From contig CM043970.1 in NCBI GenBank assembly GCA_014529385.2, forward strand, positions 69,588,567 to 69,652,566: a DNA stretch of 64,000 bases, given 5' to 3'. Positions 44,718-57,240 of this stretch are shown one piece after another. Source of the DNA: Adiantum capillus-veneris. Lineage: Eukaryota; Streptophyta; Polypodiopsida; Polypodiales; Pteridaceae. Each line of letters begins with the position of its first letter. Position 1 is the first letter of the stretch. Below the pieces are notes generated by a model. It searched no databases and had not been told where the DNA came from. It saw only the letters and a program-made list of their open reading frames with translations. Both the position numbers and the translations under genes were made by a program.

Positions 44718-45545
44718 GGGTATATGGGCAAGAACACCCCCTCCTTGCTTGTGTCAACCCCCTCTTCTAGCTCTTCCTTGATGGTGATTGAACCTTATCA
44801 AGCCTGGCCAATCACATGCTTTGTACATATCAAGCAGCAAGGGTAGCATTAGGACAAGTGTCCTTCATACCCTTTTGAGAGAGAGAGAGAGAGGGCTTGA
44901 ATAATTGTTAAACAATTAATTATATAAACTAAATTCTCATTGGACCCCTTTAGAGATCAACCAGTAGGCTCTAGGCACTACATGAGGGCAACATGTGTAG
45001 CTCAGAGGGTGCACTACGTAATCATGTTAATGTATAATGTGAGTTCAAAAGGAGAGGTTTTAAGATACAAAAATTATACGCAATTTAACAGAGATACATT
45101 ACAATAAGGTGTTTTATATTCAGTTTTGGACAAAAAAACCTAAAATAAGGGGTCATTTTATTCATTCAAAAATGCCAAAAGAGAGGATTTTTTAATACCT
45201 CGCGAATGCACGTTATACAGGGAGGTACTGAACACTGAACCCCCCGATATGTGTAGGTGCTTGACATGTATCCTGATTACCTCTTGAGACTTGGGCTTGC
45301 CTTGAGTGTGTTTGTGTGTTCTCTCTCATGCCCCTAGCTTTAGGGTTGTCCCCCTACTTTGTAGGGATAATGAAGACTTTGGAGCACCACAAGCACCTCA
45401 AGCACCTTAGTCATAAATCATGACAAGCACCTCAAGAACCTTATTCATAAAGCATGACAAGCACCTCAAGAACCTTAGTCATCAAGTACGACAAGCATCT
45501 CAAGCACCTTAGCCATCTCAAGCACGAAAAGAACCTGAAGCACAG
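44036..45545 (+). repeat. Dispersed repeat, copy 1
   Basis: Aligns with 59690-60945: shared stretches include gagccggt..ccctcc, gcaatgaagatggaaag, aaggtggagagagcta, catgagggcaacatg and the terminal minisatellite. About 70% alike by eye. Interrupted by the MITE at 45001-45248. Contains (GT)n(GA)n near 44664-44718. Near 45384-45545 a degenerate ~40-bp minisatellite repeats cACAAGCACCTCAAGcACCTTAGTCAT. No gene. Confidence 0.7.
45001..45248. mobile_element. 248-bp hAT-type MITE, copy 1
   Basis: Flanked by an exact 8-bp duplication atgtgtag (44993-45000 and 45249-45256). Ends are imperfect inverted repeats: ctcagagggtgcac and the reverse complement of gtgttc..ccccccgat, about 10 of 14 matching. 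The other copy of the host repeat (near 60605) lacks the insert, giving an empty site. Same length and related sequence as 58917-59164. 8-bp duplications fit the hAT superfamily. Confidence 0.8.
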
Positions 45546-46537
45546 GCTTAGCTTGTGTTAGCAGTAGCTAACACATGCTGCATTGATTATGCACCAAGCG
45601 AGGGATGTGCTATGGATGTGCACAATTTTTCCTATGCACATTGTATAAGTTCTTGGGCTCATTAGGAGAGTTCCAAATTGTATATGCTAGAGGGCTCAAA
45701 TAAATCCCATAGTAGAAAGGCTTGTGGTGCATGCTTTTATAAGAAAGCTTTTTATGCAAAGAGGCTTCATTCTTGAGGATCCATTCTTGAGTAGTCATTC
45801 TTGAGAGATCTCTCTTGAGTGGTCTTGGATGGCGTAGCCTTGAGCTTAATGCCCATGCTTAGAAGTCTAGTGCTAATCCTTTGTAATTACAGAACCATTT
45901 CTTAATCTAATGTCTACTTTCTTCATTAGTCTTAATTCTTCTATATTCCATTATGTCATGAAGTAGTTTCACCTTCTCATTATTCTAGATTTGAATGTGT
46001 GGTGATGACGTCTTGCTTATTGTGAACTCCTATCCTTCTATGAGTACTCAATTTGTGATATTTAACATCTCTAACTAGGTTGATTAAGTGGGTTCTTAAT
46101 CTTGTGATTATACTATGTGCCCTATTGTTTTCTTGTCTTTGGATAGTTTTAATGAGACTCAAGCACCATTCACCCTCGTATGTGTAGCTTTTGATAAGTA
46201 CCTTGATTGGCATGTGGTGATTGGAGAGTCCAACACCAATGCAATTTAAGTGTGTGCTTGTCAATAGAGTGCTTTGAGATTTAAGTCTAATGGTAAGTTG
46301 GACTTTGGTGGACTTAATATGTGTAGGTGAATCTTGATTAATGATTATGGTGTGATTAGATTTAGTGATTCATAGCTAATCTCTATTGCATTGGAAGAGC
46401 ATTCTCTTGAATCGTCTCATTCAATACATCCAATGATGCTCATGCCTGCAAGATCTAGCCGGGTTGATGATCCTAGGATTGATAATTTTGTTGTTATTGG
46501 ATTGTGATTAGGTAATGCTACGATGACCCCCAACATT

Positions 46538-46555
46538 TGGCGCCATTGCCAGGGA
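46538..46555 (+). other. Orphan primer binding site marking an LTR end
   Basis: After ..ccccCAACA comes tt then TGGCGCCATTGCCAGGGA, a close match to the Asp-tRNA-type primer site used by many plant Ty3/gypsy elements. The LTR would end at about 46535. About 2.1 kb downstream (46556-48694) is AT-rich with recurring TTGAGTGTGTGC and no ORF, so the element is non-autonomous or decayed. The partner LTR was not found. Confidence 0.65.
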
Positions 46556-48888
46556 ACCATAACCTAAGCTAGTGAGTAGAGGATGTTTAGAATAGAGTAA
46601 TTTCACCACTTATTTCATCGGTTTTTGAGTGTCTGTAACTCAAATTAGTGTGATTTGATGAAGTTTGTGCAAGTAATTGGAAGCTAATTTTTGAGTTATG
46701 AATACCTCAAACCACCAATTCCACCCCAAATTTCACTAATTTCTCACTAACCCCATTACTAGTTTCGCTTCATTTCCATGCTAATTGTACTAATTCCATG
46801 CTAACTTTTACTAATTTTTGAATAACTTTGCTAACCTAACAGCTGACATTTTATGTGTAATGTATGTTCAATCCCCTTCTAAGAGGTGAAATTATCACTA
46901 TAATCAAGTTAATTGTGCTAAACTGTGTCTAATTTGATGATTTGAGTGTTTGATTTTTGGCCTACAATGATCAATTTTTGGGCTAAATTGGAGATGTACA
47001 CACTTGTGTGTACAATGATGCATCTTTATGTGGAGAAAAGTAATAGCTTGGAGTGTGATTATGATGTAAGCGCACTCACTTGGTCATGTCAATTCTTGAT
47101 TTATTAATGTGGTGCAATGTGTGCTAATTATTTTCTAAAATTAGGTGTGTAAAATAATTGAACTACACTTTACACATAATTTGATTCACTTGGAATGAAA
47201 TTAATGGTCAATTTTGACTAATGAACCTTGTGTGTCTCAAGATTAAGCTTGATTTGCAACAAGAATTCATGTGTGTGCGTAAATATCATTGTTTTTGTAA
47301 TGCACCAAAGAGGGGAAAAACTGCCATAAAATTCAAGTGTGTGTGCACCTAATCTTGAGTGTGTGCATGCATAGACATTGAAAAAATCGATGATATATCA
47401 ATGTGAAATCATGTAAGTGATGTGTATGTTAGGCTAATTCAATCATTGGATAACCCTAATTGCCAAAAACATTGGACAAAATTTGAGTGTGTGTGCCCAA
47501 TTGAACACCACTTGATTTAATGATTGATGGTCAATTGGGGCTCCCAAATTCTTTTTGATCAAAGAATATGCATGGAATGTGTTTGCAAGCATTAGGGATA
47601 TGCCTAAGTGCATTTCCAATTGAGCAAAATTTGAACTTTTGTGCGTAATTTTTGAGTGTGTGCATTGCTTAATTTATGCCAGATTAGTGCTATTTTTTAA
47701 GAAATTGAGCATGCATACATTCACTTATGCCTGGTCGAGTGTGAAATTTGAGCATTGCAATGTGGAATTGATGTAGTTTCTGCATATGATTTTGATCTAA
47801 ACTTGGGTGTGTGTGCCAACTCAATGGCATTTTTTATATCCAAATTGGGGATGAATAATTGGTAGCAATTACCAATTATGATGATTATTAGACCTAAAAG
47901 ATTGGTGTATGATTGATTGAATTGGATGTTCAAGTGATACTCAATGGAAAATGATTAGATAAGTATGACCATTGCATGTGTATACCATTGGAAGTGGTAA
48001 ACATTTTGTTGCTTTATGCCTTTGCAAATGCCACAATCCAATGTGTGTAACCTCACAAACCAAAGTAGCAAATCCTTTGGGTTTGGATGATTATGCCTAT
48101 TGGATATGAATAATTGGATTTCTCAATGACAGAAATATTGGACTTGGATTGCCCAAGGAATATTTGATTACTCATCCTATCTGCATGAATTGATGTATTC
48201 AAAATCAATTTTTGAGCATGAATTTGGTCCACTACAAATCATATGGACAAATGATTTCGAATTGGAAGCGAAATGGATGAGAATGGATTACTAGTGTGAA
48301 AATTCTTAAATTTTTTATGAGAATTGGAGGAATAGATCTTTGTGATGTTTATTACACGATGCATATGGAATTCGATTTGCTTGGATGTTCAAATATATGT
48401 GTATACACCATCAAAAGGCACAAAGAAATTTTGTTTTAGTTTAAATGGAATTTAGAATTTTGGATTCAAGACTACAAAACAAAGTTTTTTTTTCTCAGTT
48501 TGGATCAGATGGCTGCATCAATCTCAGTCTCACTGATTAGGCATGAGCTTTGCCCACTATCATGCACTGTGGTCATCTCTTGTTGTGGGAACCTCCTCTT
48601 AAGAGGATAATAATAATAAATCCAAAAAATGAATGGCTCAACCCTACCATAGGCCAAATGCACACACATGAGCTCTTTGCCTTTCTCAGCTCCATGTTGG
48701 GGTATAAAGCCCAATGTGGTCGCACAGGTAAGTGGGCGGGCCGCCAGGTATGTACACATATTCTTTTGTAAAAACCTAATAAGAACTCGCTATGCTCTAC
48801 ACATTACAGTAGAGCGAGCTCAGCATATCGTCGTGCTCTTCTTCTCGCACTCTCTCTCGCGTCGCACTTCCGCTCGTACTCCTTCAAC

Positions 48889-48900
48889 TGGTATCAGAGC
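48889..48900 (+). other. Primer binding site of Copia-2 (tRNA-iMet)
   Basis: TGGTATCAGAGC, followed by TC, complementary to the 3' end of initiator-Met tRNA. Confidence 0.93.
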
Positions 48901-49938
48901 TCAGATCGAGGCTCGGGGCAGCACTGTAGGAGGCTAGAGTCACCAACTCAGATTGGAGTGAAATTCGACAGGCAAAGACACGGCCCCAAATCTGAGGTCA
49001 TCTCGGCCACCGTTCGGCTTCGACAAAGGTCTGCGCATGCCATTTTTGACTACGTGGTCTCGACGGGTGCAGATCCGACTCCGCAAATTTGGGGTTTTCG
49101 GCCTACGACTGCAGGTGTTGAGGATATCGACACTCCCAGAGTGTTGATTTGTGGCTGTCTACACATTGAAGGACGGCTCACAGTTCTTGGAGGCGTGTCA
49201 CATACGACACGGGCACATCTATACACAGACTGTAGGCGACATCCACTAGTTCATCAGGTAGCTTGTGTTCGCTGCTTAATATTCCAGATTTCATCCTGAC
49301 ATTGCAGGTACTTCCACATGGGATGTATGGTCAGAGATGATGTATGTCTGTTGAGGGTTTGCTGGCTGTGAGTCACGCAACAAACAACCGCCGCAGCGGT
49401 TACAACATACAGTGGGAAATTTGTGGATGTATGACTTTGTGGGAAGTCTATGTACTGTCAGATTTACTGCAGCCTTTGTTGAGGGTCGAGTGAGGTTTTA
49501 TGGAGCTGGGGGATTCTCGAATGTTGAGATCCTTTCAGTGATACAGGTCTTGGAGTAATCCCTTGCGCACCCTTAGATAGGTAGCTAGGATGTATTGACT
49601 GTGAGTTAGACAGTTGGGATTGCATCTTTGCTTTACTGCCGTTGAGGCATTGTCGCAGTCTATGCTTACAGGACAGTGACAGGACAGTCAGAGACAGTAC
49701 AGGTGCAAGACAGGTTTACCCACAGCTTACAGTGTCAGAGAGACAATGTTTTTGAGCTGTTTTTTGGTATGTTTTTGAGTACACCATAGCCATTTTACAA
49801 AGGAGACTCTGTGAAATTTATGCAGAATCTAAAGCTTTCTTGGTTCATTTAACAGGTTGATATTGGTTCAGAGGTCAGTTTACAGGGGAAACTCTGTCGA
49901 ATTTTTCCCAGGAAAGTAAACCACTGTGAAGCGTAGCT

Positions 49939-52900
49939 ATGGCTGGATCACAGGACACTGCTCTTTACAATATCAAGAATCTAGATGGAGCCAATTTCCC
50001 ATTGTGGAAGAAGCAGATTTGGCACGTGTTGGTACAAAAGAAGCAGATAAAACCTATAAAGCTCAAGGGGATAAAACCAGAAGATATGGACGAAGATGAA
50101 TGGAACGAAATGGATTAATTGGCACTTTCTACCATTATGCTGACTTTGGCAGAAAGCGTTTACTTCAATGTAGCAGACGAGATGTCGGCTTATCAAGCAT
50201 GGTTAAAGCTGAGTGATCTTTATGAGAAGCAGAGTGCAGCTTCACAGGTATACTGGCTTAAGAAGCTTGTTGACTTGAAGATGAAAGAAGGGACACCTAT
50301 GTCCAATCATTTGAATGAATTCAACACAATCTATAGTCAGTTGTCAGCTCAAGGTGTCAAGTTTGATGAACCTGTTAGAGCTATGTTCCTGTTGATCACA
50401 TTGCCGGAAAGGTGGGACACTTTTCGCACAGCTTTGAGTAATTCTGCACCTTCATATGGTTTGAACATAGCAGGTGTAGAAGGAAGTCTGCTTACTGAAG
50501 AAACCAATAGAAAGACAATGGACAAAGGCAAAGGAACAGCCTTAGTTGTCAGGGGAAGGACCAAAGAAAAGTACAAAGGTGGAAAGAGGAATCAGTCTCG
50601 TAGCAAGTCCCGCAGTGCTAAAGGCAAGAGTGACATAGAATGCTACCATTGTGGCAAGAAGGGTCACATGAAAAGAGACTGCAGAGAATGGAAAGCAGAA
50701 AAAGGCAAAGAGAAAGCTGAAGACCATGGTGAGAAGAACAAGTCCTCAGTGAAGATTCAAGAAATAAATGTGACAAACACTATTGCAGAGGATGATAGTC
50801 TAGTGTCACGAGACATCTACGTCTTGAAGAATACAATGGACTCAGCTCTTCTTACAGCATCTGATGGAAATGCACTGAGTGACTGGATTATAGACTCAGG
50901 GGCATCCCTTCATTTGTCTCCAAACAAGGAGTGGTTTACCTCTTATGTGACCACTAAAGATCATGTTCGGCTAGGCAATGGGCAGACATGTGAGATCTTA
51001 GGTGTTGGAGATGTTCAATTGAAGTTTCAGAATGGCTCTTCTTTCATGCTGAAGAATGTGAGACATGTTCCCGCAATTACAAAGAGCTTGATCAGTACAA
51101 GTTTACTTGATGATGCTGGCTACGTCACCATTTTTGGACAGAACATGTGGAAGATATCCAAGGGTTCTATGACAGTAGCACATGGAGTAAAGTCTGGAGG
51201 ACTTTTCATGATTTATGTATCAAATGTCTCTAAAAATGTAATCAATGTAACCGAGCAGCCGAACGTTTCTTTGTGGCATAGCCGGTTAGGACATATGTCC
51301 AAGAAGGGAATGGAAATCTTGTCTCGTTCTGGTTATTTGCCTGGCTTTTCATTTAATGATTTTGAATTCTGTGAACATTGTCTATATGGTAAGCAAACAC
51401 AGCAGCCACATAAGCATAGAAGCAGTAGAAGAGATACACAGTTGGCACTTGTTCATAGCGATTTGTGTGGACCTATGCCTAACCTATCTCTAGGAAGAGC
51501 TTGTTACTTTATGACATTTATAGATGATTACTCGAGGAAAGTATGGGTTTACTTTCTCAAGCACAAGGATGAAGTGTTTAGTGTTTTCAAAATGTTTGTG
51601 ACATTTGTGGAGAATTAGAGTGGCAAGAAGCTTAAATGCTTACGCACTGACAATGGTGGAGAGTATGTTTCAAAGGCCTTTAAGGACTTTTGTGAGTCAA
51701 AAGGTAGAAAACATGAACTTACTGCTCCTTACAACCCTCCTCAAAATGGTGTTGCTGAGAGGATGAATAGGACCATACAAGAGAAGGTCAGAAGTATGTT
51801 GTCTAATGCACAGCTGCCAAACGGGTTTTGGGTTGAAGCTGTATCAAGAGCTATTCATCTTGTAAATAGATCTCCTAGCAAGGTTTTGCAGAAGGATTCA
51901 GTTCCAGAGATGGTATGGTCAGGCAAAATGCCCTCATACAAGCATCTCAGAGTCTTTGGCTGTGAGGCATATACTCACGTTCCAAAGGAATTTAGGAACA
52001 AACTTGAGCCAAAGAGTAGAAAGTGCATCTTTCTAGGCTATGGTAATTCTGGTGAGATGGGGTACAGACTTTGGGATCCCGAATCCAGAAAGGTTGTCCG
52101 CAGCAATGATGTTCACTTTAATGAATCCAAATATCATTCTAAACCAGAGAGGGTTGAGGAGATTAGAAGAGTTGTCTTCCAAGGGATGGACCTGCACGTG
52201 CAAGACAAAATGTCAGGGCTCAAGAGGAGCAAGGACAGGATAGAGTGGAACCACAGGTTGTGGCTGAGCCTGAGCCACCTATTGGGCGTAGATCTAGACA
52301 TGTGAAGAGACCTCCTGATAGGTTTGTTCCATCTATGAACTATGTCATGTTGACTGATTGCAATGAGCCTTCATGTTACAAGGAAGCAGTGCAAATGAAG
52401 GACTCCGGGAATTGGCAATTGGCCATGCAGTCAGAGATGACAGCTCTGCATAAAAACAAGACATGGAAGCTAGTTAAATTACCACAGGGCAAAAAGGCTC
52501 TACCTTGTAAATGGGTTTACAGGTATAAAATCACCGCTCATGATAGTCAGCCAAAGTACAAAGCAAGGCTTGTTGCCAAGGGCTTTAAGCAAGAACAAGG
52601 CATTGACTTTGATGAAGTCTTCTCTCCGGTGGTCAAGATGACTACATTGAGATGCTTTCTTTCATTGGTTGCCATATTAGATTTGGTGTTGCACCAAATG
52701 GATGTCAAGATAGCGTTCTTGCATGGTGATTTAGATGTGGAAATTTACATGCAGCAGCCAGAAGGGTTTGTTGAGAAACGCAAGGAAGATTGGGTATGCC
52801 AGTTGTTAAAGAGTCTTTATGGCTTAAAACAATCACCGAGGGCATGGTACCATAAATTCCACAAGTTTATGCTTTCTCAAGGCTACAAACGTAGTGAGTT

Positions 52901-53879
52901 CGATCACTGTCTATATACAAAGAAGGCTAAGGATGGTAGTTGGCTGATCCTTATTTTGTATGTGGATGACATGTTGATTGCTGGCAAGCACTTGGAAGAA
53001 ATTTCAGCTTTGAAGTCAAATATGGCAAAATCGTTTGACATGAAAGACATGGGTGAGGCAAGTCTTATACTTGGTATGCGCATTGAGAGAGACAGATCAA
53101 AGAAGTTGATTTGGTTATCTCAAACAGAGTATATTCACAAGGTTTTGCAACGTTTCAATATGGAGAAGGGAAAGGCATTGAGTGTTCCATTGCCACCATA
53201 TGTGAAACTTAGCAAACAAGATTGTCCTGTGTCTGAGGAAGAACAGGCTGAAATGGATAAGATTCCATATGCGTCTGCAGTGGGTAGTTTGATGTATGCA
53301 ATGATTGCTACTCGCCCAGACATTGCATTTGCAGTGGGAGTAGTAAGTCGATACATGTCAAACCCAGGCAAGAAACATTGGGAGGCAGTGAAAGGAATAT
53401 TGAGATACCTGAAAGCTACAAAGAGTATGCGTATATGCTATGGGAGTCATGAGCTAAGTGTAAAGGGTTTTACAGACTCATATTATGCAGGTGACTTAGA
53501 CAACCGAAGGTCTACGTCAGGGTATGTCTTTACATTGGCTGGTGGAGCAGTATCATGGCGCTCTAGATTACAAGATTGTGTTACTCAGTCTACTATAGAG
53601 GCTGAATATGTTGCAGCATCAGAGGCATGCAAACAATCAATTTGGCTTAATGGGCTAGTAACAGATTTGGGAATCAAAGAAGAGATGCCTGTGTTATATT
53701 GTGATAGTCAAAGTGCTATACAATTGGCTCGCAATCCAGTTTATCACTCAAAGACAAAGCATGTGGATGTGAAGTATCATTTCATCATGGAAATGCTCGA
53801 GGATAAGCAACTTCAGCTTGTCAAAGTTCACACCACAGAAAATCCTGCTGATCTTCGCAAGCAGTTAGGTGTAGGGTAG
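49939..53879 (+). pseudogene. Copia-2 gag-pol polyprotein
   Basis: ATG 49939 opens gag (ALYNIKNLDGANFPLWK). CCHC knuckle CYHCGKKGHMKRDC (50641-50682); protease IDSGASLH (about 50892); GAG-pre-integrase WHSRLGHMSKKG; integrase with VHSDLCGPM, RTDNGGEY and NGVAERMNRT (all three acidic residues kept); RT with KARLVAKGFKQEQGIDF and YVDDM (about 52959-52973); RNase H with TDSYYAGD, EAEYVAA, YCDSQSAI and KHVDVKYHF. Only three lesions: TAA 50116-50118, TAG 51616-51618 (both at expected Gln) and a frameshift near 52195-52245 in the integrase-RT linker. The last few residues before 53879 depart from the usual copia ending. Catalytic residues remain, but translation would stop early. Confidence 0.93.
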
Positions 53880-55481
53880 TACATCACTTCTCTAAATCTC
53901 TTGTATATTATCTTGTATAGTAGCTTCTCTCGCACTTAAAGTACCACATTGGACTTTAAGTGGGAGGTTGTTGGGGTATAAAGCCCACTGTGGTCTCCTA
54001 GGTAAGTGGGCGGGCCGCCAGGTATGTACACATATTCTTTTGTAAAAACCTAATAAGAACTCACTATGCTCTACACATTACAGTAGAGCGAGTTCACCAT
54101 ATCGTCGTGCTCTTCTTCTCTCACTCTCTCTCGCGTCGCACTTCCGCTCGTACTCCTTCACTCCATTCAAAAAAAATCGCCGCTTTAATGGTGCGTGACC
54201 CTACAAGAGTTTCCAGGTCGCCATCACAAATACACACCCACTAAGGTCCCACTCTCTTCATTGGCAGGAGTGCACGTAAATCGCACTACTTTCAGTTGTA
54301 GTGTTTGAATCAAAGACCCACTCACATACACTCTATGGATATTTTTCCCGAATCCTCGGTGCTCGCCTTTGCTGCATAGGCTTACCCACACACTGTCCTA
54401 TTTTTTGCAGCTCATCGGTGTTGGTAGCCTTTTTGCCTACTTGCTTGGCTTGGACTGAACTAGAGCACGCACACACAACACGTGGCACTGCCACTTGACA
54501 TAACACACACAGACACACAGACACACACACCGTTTGCGCCAACACTTGATGTTGCACTTGTTGACTCATCCCACCTTGACCGCATTCAATGTACACACAT
54601 TTTTAGAATTTTTAACTTATCATCCTATTGTGGCTAGCCTGCAGCCCTGCACATCAAGGACTAGATGTTCCCATTTCCCTGATGCTCATCTTCAAAGGCT
54701 TAGTGCCCACCATAGTCCCCTAAAAAAAGCTCATATTAAATAGAGCGACACTCACATGATCCATTTGACTCTTTCAAGTTTTGTATCTGTTCATGGTGGG
54801 CCTCATCCATCGTCTCCATCTTGCACCAATTTGCAACGGCTATGCTACTGATTCTCCCATAAACCGCAAGGGGTCTGTGTTGACTTGCTGAGAGCAAAAA
54901 ACTTGCAACGTTGCAGGTCACCACACTCTCCACCGAGCCCATCAACAAGCACAATGCATACGCTTTTATTTTGTGGCACCATGCTCACCCGCACACACAT
55001 TCAATCATCCCTCTTGACTCTTCTGGTCCTTTGGATTTTTCAATGCCGAGTCCCTGTGTACACTGACGAGTCTACAAAGAATGTATATATCAAAAAAAAC
55101 GTTTGTATGGGTTGCCACCCTTCAAGTTGACTCAACAAGAAGGATTCGAATAAGCTAGACATTGGCCACAAATAGGCAAAGGTTTTAATAATGATTGGAA
55201 GTCCAAAGAATAACTCCATTTGACTTGAATATTTTGTTATCTCAATTGAGTTTGTTCATTGATTGTCTGAGAACTATGCATGTTAGCCGCAAATGACCAC
55301 TTAGGAGAAATTGAATAATTTGCGACCCTTTCCATGATGCTTCTATGTCAAACTTATACATGAGAGAATGATCTACCCGCATTGTTACATTCATTAGTCA
55401 ATGACATATTCTCTTTTTATTATTTGTATGAAAAATTGCTACATAAGAGCAGGCGAGCATTGATTGTACATCCATTGCGTT

Positions 55482-55880
55482 GATCCGAGCCTATCACAAA
55501 TTTTTGTTTACTATATTTTGTGGGTTTTCCTTGCTTCTGGAGGTTTACAATAAAAGAAAGAGTGAGAACAACCTCTTGGAAAAAATTTTAAAAAAAAGAG
55601 ATTTGATAGGAATTTTTTCTTGACTAGTTCACCGGAGCCTTATCACATCAGGATAAGGTCAGCTCAAGATCAAAGAAAGTAGGCTAGAGGCATAAATACC
55701 CCTAGCCAGGTTTGGGGGGGCTATGATCCGAGCCTATCACAAATTTTTGTTTATTATATTTTGTTGGTTTTCCTTGCTTCTAGAGGTTTACAATAAAAGA
55801 AAGAGTGAGAACAACCTCTTGGAAAAATTTAAAAAAAAAAGAGATTTGATAGGAAGTTTTTCTTGACTAGTTCACCGGAG
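55482..55880. repeat. 156-bp direct duplication with 87-bp spacer
   Basis: 55482-55637 and 55725-55880 are about 95% alike (gatccgagcctatcacaaat to ttcaccggag). The spacer holds two small hairpins, CCTTATC/GATAAGG and GGCTAGAGG/CCCCTAGCC. No primer site follows the first copy, so a miniature LTR element is not supported. 54166-55480 before it is gene-free. Confidence 0.8.
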
Positions 55881-56168
55881 GTGAAAGGTAGAGGGAGAAC
55901 CTAGTGGTAAAGGGAAGGGAAAATATGTAAATGTGAAAAGAAAAGATATGATGTGGTTGTGGATCCATGCACCCATGATTCAAGGGTCATGAGTGGCTCA
56001 TATCATCATGGCTTTGGAGCTATATGATGATTCAAACAAATGGGACCCAAGTGGAAGACTTGGTAAAGGAAGGAACCAGACACATGATTTTGCTGAATTT
56101 TTAAAAAATACTTCCACTCCGATCCAAGAAAAGTTGTCTTCATCAAAGTTGTAGCTGATGAGCTGGCA

Positions 56169-56228
56169 ATTTTGGCCATATTTTGTTTATAATTTTTGCA
56201 TCTACGGTCTAGGAGATATGGCCAAAAT
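56169..56228. repeat. 12-bp perfect inverted repeat
   Basis: ATTTTGGCCATA (56169-56180) and TATGGCCAAAAT (56217-56228) around a 36-nt loop, in gene-free DNA upstream of the LTR-like fragment at 56695. Confidence 0.6.
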
Positions 56229-56694
56229 GGCGGACGCCAGTTTTTTCAACTGTGGTGGAGACCACCCCCTCTACCTTTACACACACACACCCTTCCTTTT
56301 CCACATTGAGACCTTCTCTAAAAATCAGCCATTAGTCTTCTCACCCTCCTCTCCTTCCTCCTCTCTCTCAAGCTCAAAAACCCATCAAAATTCCTCTTCT
56401 AATCACCTCTCAAGTCATGCTTAATCTTGTTGTAATTCATAAGCTCTCATTCAACCCCTTTCTATTATTGCTAGATATGTATTGATTTTATGTAGATTCT
56501 TTACATTTTAAAATAAGGAAGCTCTTGGACTCAAGCTATGGAGGAAGGAGTGAAGACAACACAAGTGATGATGGAGCTAATTGGTCAACAAATCACTTGG
56601 AAGGAGCTTCTTCATTGGTTGAATGTCCCTAATCAAGCTTCATTTGTACAAACTACACTTGGATCTTAACCTCACTCCTAATCACTCTCTTTCC

Positions 56695-57017
56695 TATATA
56701 AAGAGGCCTTCCCCTTTGTAATTTCAAGCCTCCCTCAGCCCCATTGAGCCTTTGTATCACTCACCATGAGCCCATAAGCTCATTCATTCACTCTATTCTT
56801 GCACATTCTAGAGTGCAAATTGTTTCATGCTAGTAATCTCTCCTCCTCTTACTTATGTTAATTAAGAGAAATCTTTTATATGTGTGTGAGAGTGCTTGAT
56901 GTGATCTTGGCTAATCCTTGAGTGGTTGTTTGGTAATCTACATGACTATTTGTGTTGGGAGTGTTTGAAGTCATCCATTCCTTGTACACACACTATGGTT
57001 AATGCTTCATTCATAGT

Positions 57018-57079
<62 letters not shown>

Positions 57080-57240
57080 TGTAGCGGTCCTAGCCCACGC
57101 TTCCAAGACTAGGTGGTGCCCTTATCTCATTTCCCTTGTGGCGCAATGGAGTTTGTTTTGGTGTAGAGGCCGCCATTCCAAATTTCCTTCGTCAGCGTGA
57201 TTAAAATTTTTGCATGGAGTCCATAAGAAAGGTTGAGTTT
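56695..57240 (+). repeat. LTR-like repeat fragment with TATA box and (CT)n, second copy
   Basis: TATATAAAGAGG at 56695, (CT)n at about 57020-57077, then cctagcccacgcttccaagactaggtggtgccctt and gaggccgcc. Same order as 39582-40330. From 57240 to 58180 I see no gene. Confidence 0.55.

Larger units (their letters stand above)
48695..54160 (+). mobile_element. Copia-2, nearly complete Ty1/copia element
   Basis: LTRs 48695-48886 and 53969-54160 are both 192 bp, start TGTTGGGG, end CCTTCA, and differ at about 8 sites (4%). An exact 5-bp duplication ctcca lies outside (48690-48694, 54161-54165). The primer site TGGTATCAGAGC begins at 48889, two bases after the LTR. The purine run aagtgggaggt precedes the 3' LTR. 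About 1 kb of leader separates the primer site from gag ATG 49939; a 113-codon frame in it (48958-49299) has no recognised domain. Confidence 0.96.

Noticed and set aside
45384-45545. Repeats of CAAGCACCTCAAG looked briefly like a CRISPR-type array
   Set aside because: Units are degenerate, spacing is irregular, there are no unique spacers of constant length, and the context is a eukaryotic dispersed repeat.
48958-49299. 113-codon leader frame in Copia-2 as a gene
   Set aside because: Lies in the untranslated leader between primer site and gag, with no recognised domain or copia precedent that I know.
50118-50119. TTG-started gag frame of Copia-2 as the true start
   Set aside because: The in-frame ATG at 49939 with typical gag N-terminal sequence precedes it; a TAA lesion at 50116-50118 separates the two.
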